A DNA stretch of 64,000 nt, taken from NCBI RefSeq assembly GCF_038396675.1, contig NC_088921.1, forward strand, positions 18,732,501 through 18,796,500, given 5' to 3'. The notes beneath the pieces were generated by a model. That model was not told the DNA's origin. It did no database searches and saw only the letters and a list, made by a program, of their open reading frames with translations. The position numbers and the translations under genes were made by a program. This stretch comes from Hydra vulgaris (lineage: Eukaryota > Cnidaria > Hydrozoa > Anthoathecata > Hydridae). Positions 63,380 through 64,000 of this stretch are shown piece by piece. Position 1 is the first letter of the stretch, and every line of letters begins with the position of its first letter.

Positions 63380-63421
63380 AAAACCACCACTGTTGTATGT
63401 TATACAACATTGGTGGTTTTA
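63380..63421. repeat. Hairpin overlapping a stop codon
   Basis: AAAACCACCACTGTTGTAT and its complement (one mismatch) around GTT. The right edge coincides with the stop codon of the Mutator-like frame at 63419-63421. Confidence 0.85.
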
Positions 63422-64000
63422 TATACCTTCTGCTTTGTTATGTTGGTCAATAAAGGCTTTTTTAATAGCTCTTAGCTTTTTCCTCCTGTTTTTTGTGTCA
63501 TCTGTACTTTTTACCTCATTCTGTTTAACGCATACATAATCTATATTTAGATAACTTTTTGTTGTAAAATACTGGTAGTAAACCCTGAACACCATTATTG
63601 AAGCTAATTATTGCAGAGGTCAAAGCAATCTCAACAACTGTTCTTTCCACATGTACTCTTGTGGGTGCATGAGTCCAGACCATTCCATTTAGCGATTCAT
63701 TGACATTTCGATTTTGGCCATGTAAACATTTCCTGAGCGATTCATCACTGTCAAGATCTTTGTAAGAAAAAATTGGTTTAATGAGCTCAATTATAGCTTT
63801 TGGAATACGCTTTGATTTGTAATTTTCCTGGTCTGAATGATAAAAAGTATTAATTACTGTGTATCCTGATTTAATTTTTCTGGTCTGAATGATACTTACA
63901 CCATGAACTTGAACCTTTATGGCAAAACTGGTGTTGTTGCTCTAAGTTGTCAGATTGTGCGTAGTGAAAAAGTACCGCAGCAACAGCCTTTTTCATCCCA
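63419..64000 (-). pseudogene. C-terminal end of a Mutator-like transposase, runs off window
   Basis: The minus strand from the window edge reads MKKAVAAVLFHYAQSDNLEQ, HQFCHKGSSSWCKYHSDQ, then after an insertion RIPKAIIELIKPIF, ESLRKCLHGQNRNVNESLNG, VHVERTVVEIALTSAIISFN and NNGVQGLLPVF, and in a shifted frame RRKKLRAIKKAFIDQHNKAE before TAA at 63419. This order (CPxGxxSWCKY, KCLHGxTQNxNESLN, FNxG) is the C-terminal end of the Mutator-like domain common in animal repeats. A 52-bp insertion flanked by a 23-bp direct repeat (63820-63842, 63872-63894) breaks the frame, and a second shift lies near 63575. Confidence 0.82.

Overview
The window is a repeat-saturated, strongly AT-rich stretch of animal chromosome. 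GT-AG introns, a tRNA-derived SINE, poly(A)-tailed LINE fragments, very long (TA)n arrays and the particular mix of DNA transposons (Transib, P/THAP, MULE, Tc1/mariner, hAT, pogo-like, Penelope) point to a metazoan. The base composition and element mix look most like a cnidarian of the Hydra type; this is inference, because no host marker gene is present. There is no rRNA, no clear functional tRNA gene, no CRISPR array and nothing prokaryotic.

Layout. 0.6-2.6 kb: a 157-bp satellite with a three-unit higher-order period, split by a (TA)n expansion. 3.5-4.2 kb: pogo/jerky-like transposase relic. 6.7-9.6 kb: (TA)n arrays, a 157-bp foldback, a tRNA-derived SINE and a LINE tail. 11.2-12.5 kb: exons related to a MULE N-terminal region. 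12.8-14.4 kb: complete but inactivated Tc3-like element. 14.9-17.8 kb: P-like element with a THAP transposase, inserted in a copy of a first exon whose intact relative starts the MULE gene at 34.9 kb. 18.9-19.6 kb: recent 356-bp tandem duplication with a palindromic junction. 20.9-24.0 kb: hAT-like relic hit by a DD36E Tc1/mariner element, then a relic of another transposon-associated protein. 28.6-34.9 kb (minus): an eleven-exon MULE gene encoding a DDE transposase, a damaged SWIM finger and a C-terminal Ulp1/C48-type protease. 36.0-40.1 kb (minus): a Transib element, relative of the RAG1 recombinase, with CACTATG termini and a 5-bp CGGCG duplication. 41.6-45.9 kb: pogo-like relic, SINE, Penelope-like relic and a tandem repeat. 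47.0-47.7 kb (minus): the only long ORF that is uninterrupted and not obviously transposon-derived. 49-52 kb: two MITEs. 53.0-54.2 kb: internally deleted LINE. 56.9-57.7 kb: (TA)n arrays around a foldback. 58.3-58.9 kb: 5'-truncated LINE with poly(A). 59.4-62.4 kb: DNA transposon with 130-bp terminal repeats inserted inside a (TA)n array. 63.4-64.0 kb: C-terminal end of a Mutator-like transposase running off the window.

Nearly every transposase here carries stops or frameshifts, so the window reads as a transposon graveyard with nested insertions. The structural theme no single element explains is a swarm of short, tight inverted repeats, several abutting (TA)n arrays. In the Transib intron one palindrome has perfect arms of about 98 bp and copies the end of the neighbouring exon, which looks like a recent template-switch event rather than a transposon insertion.
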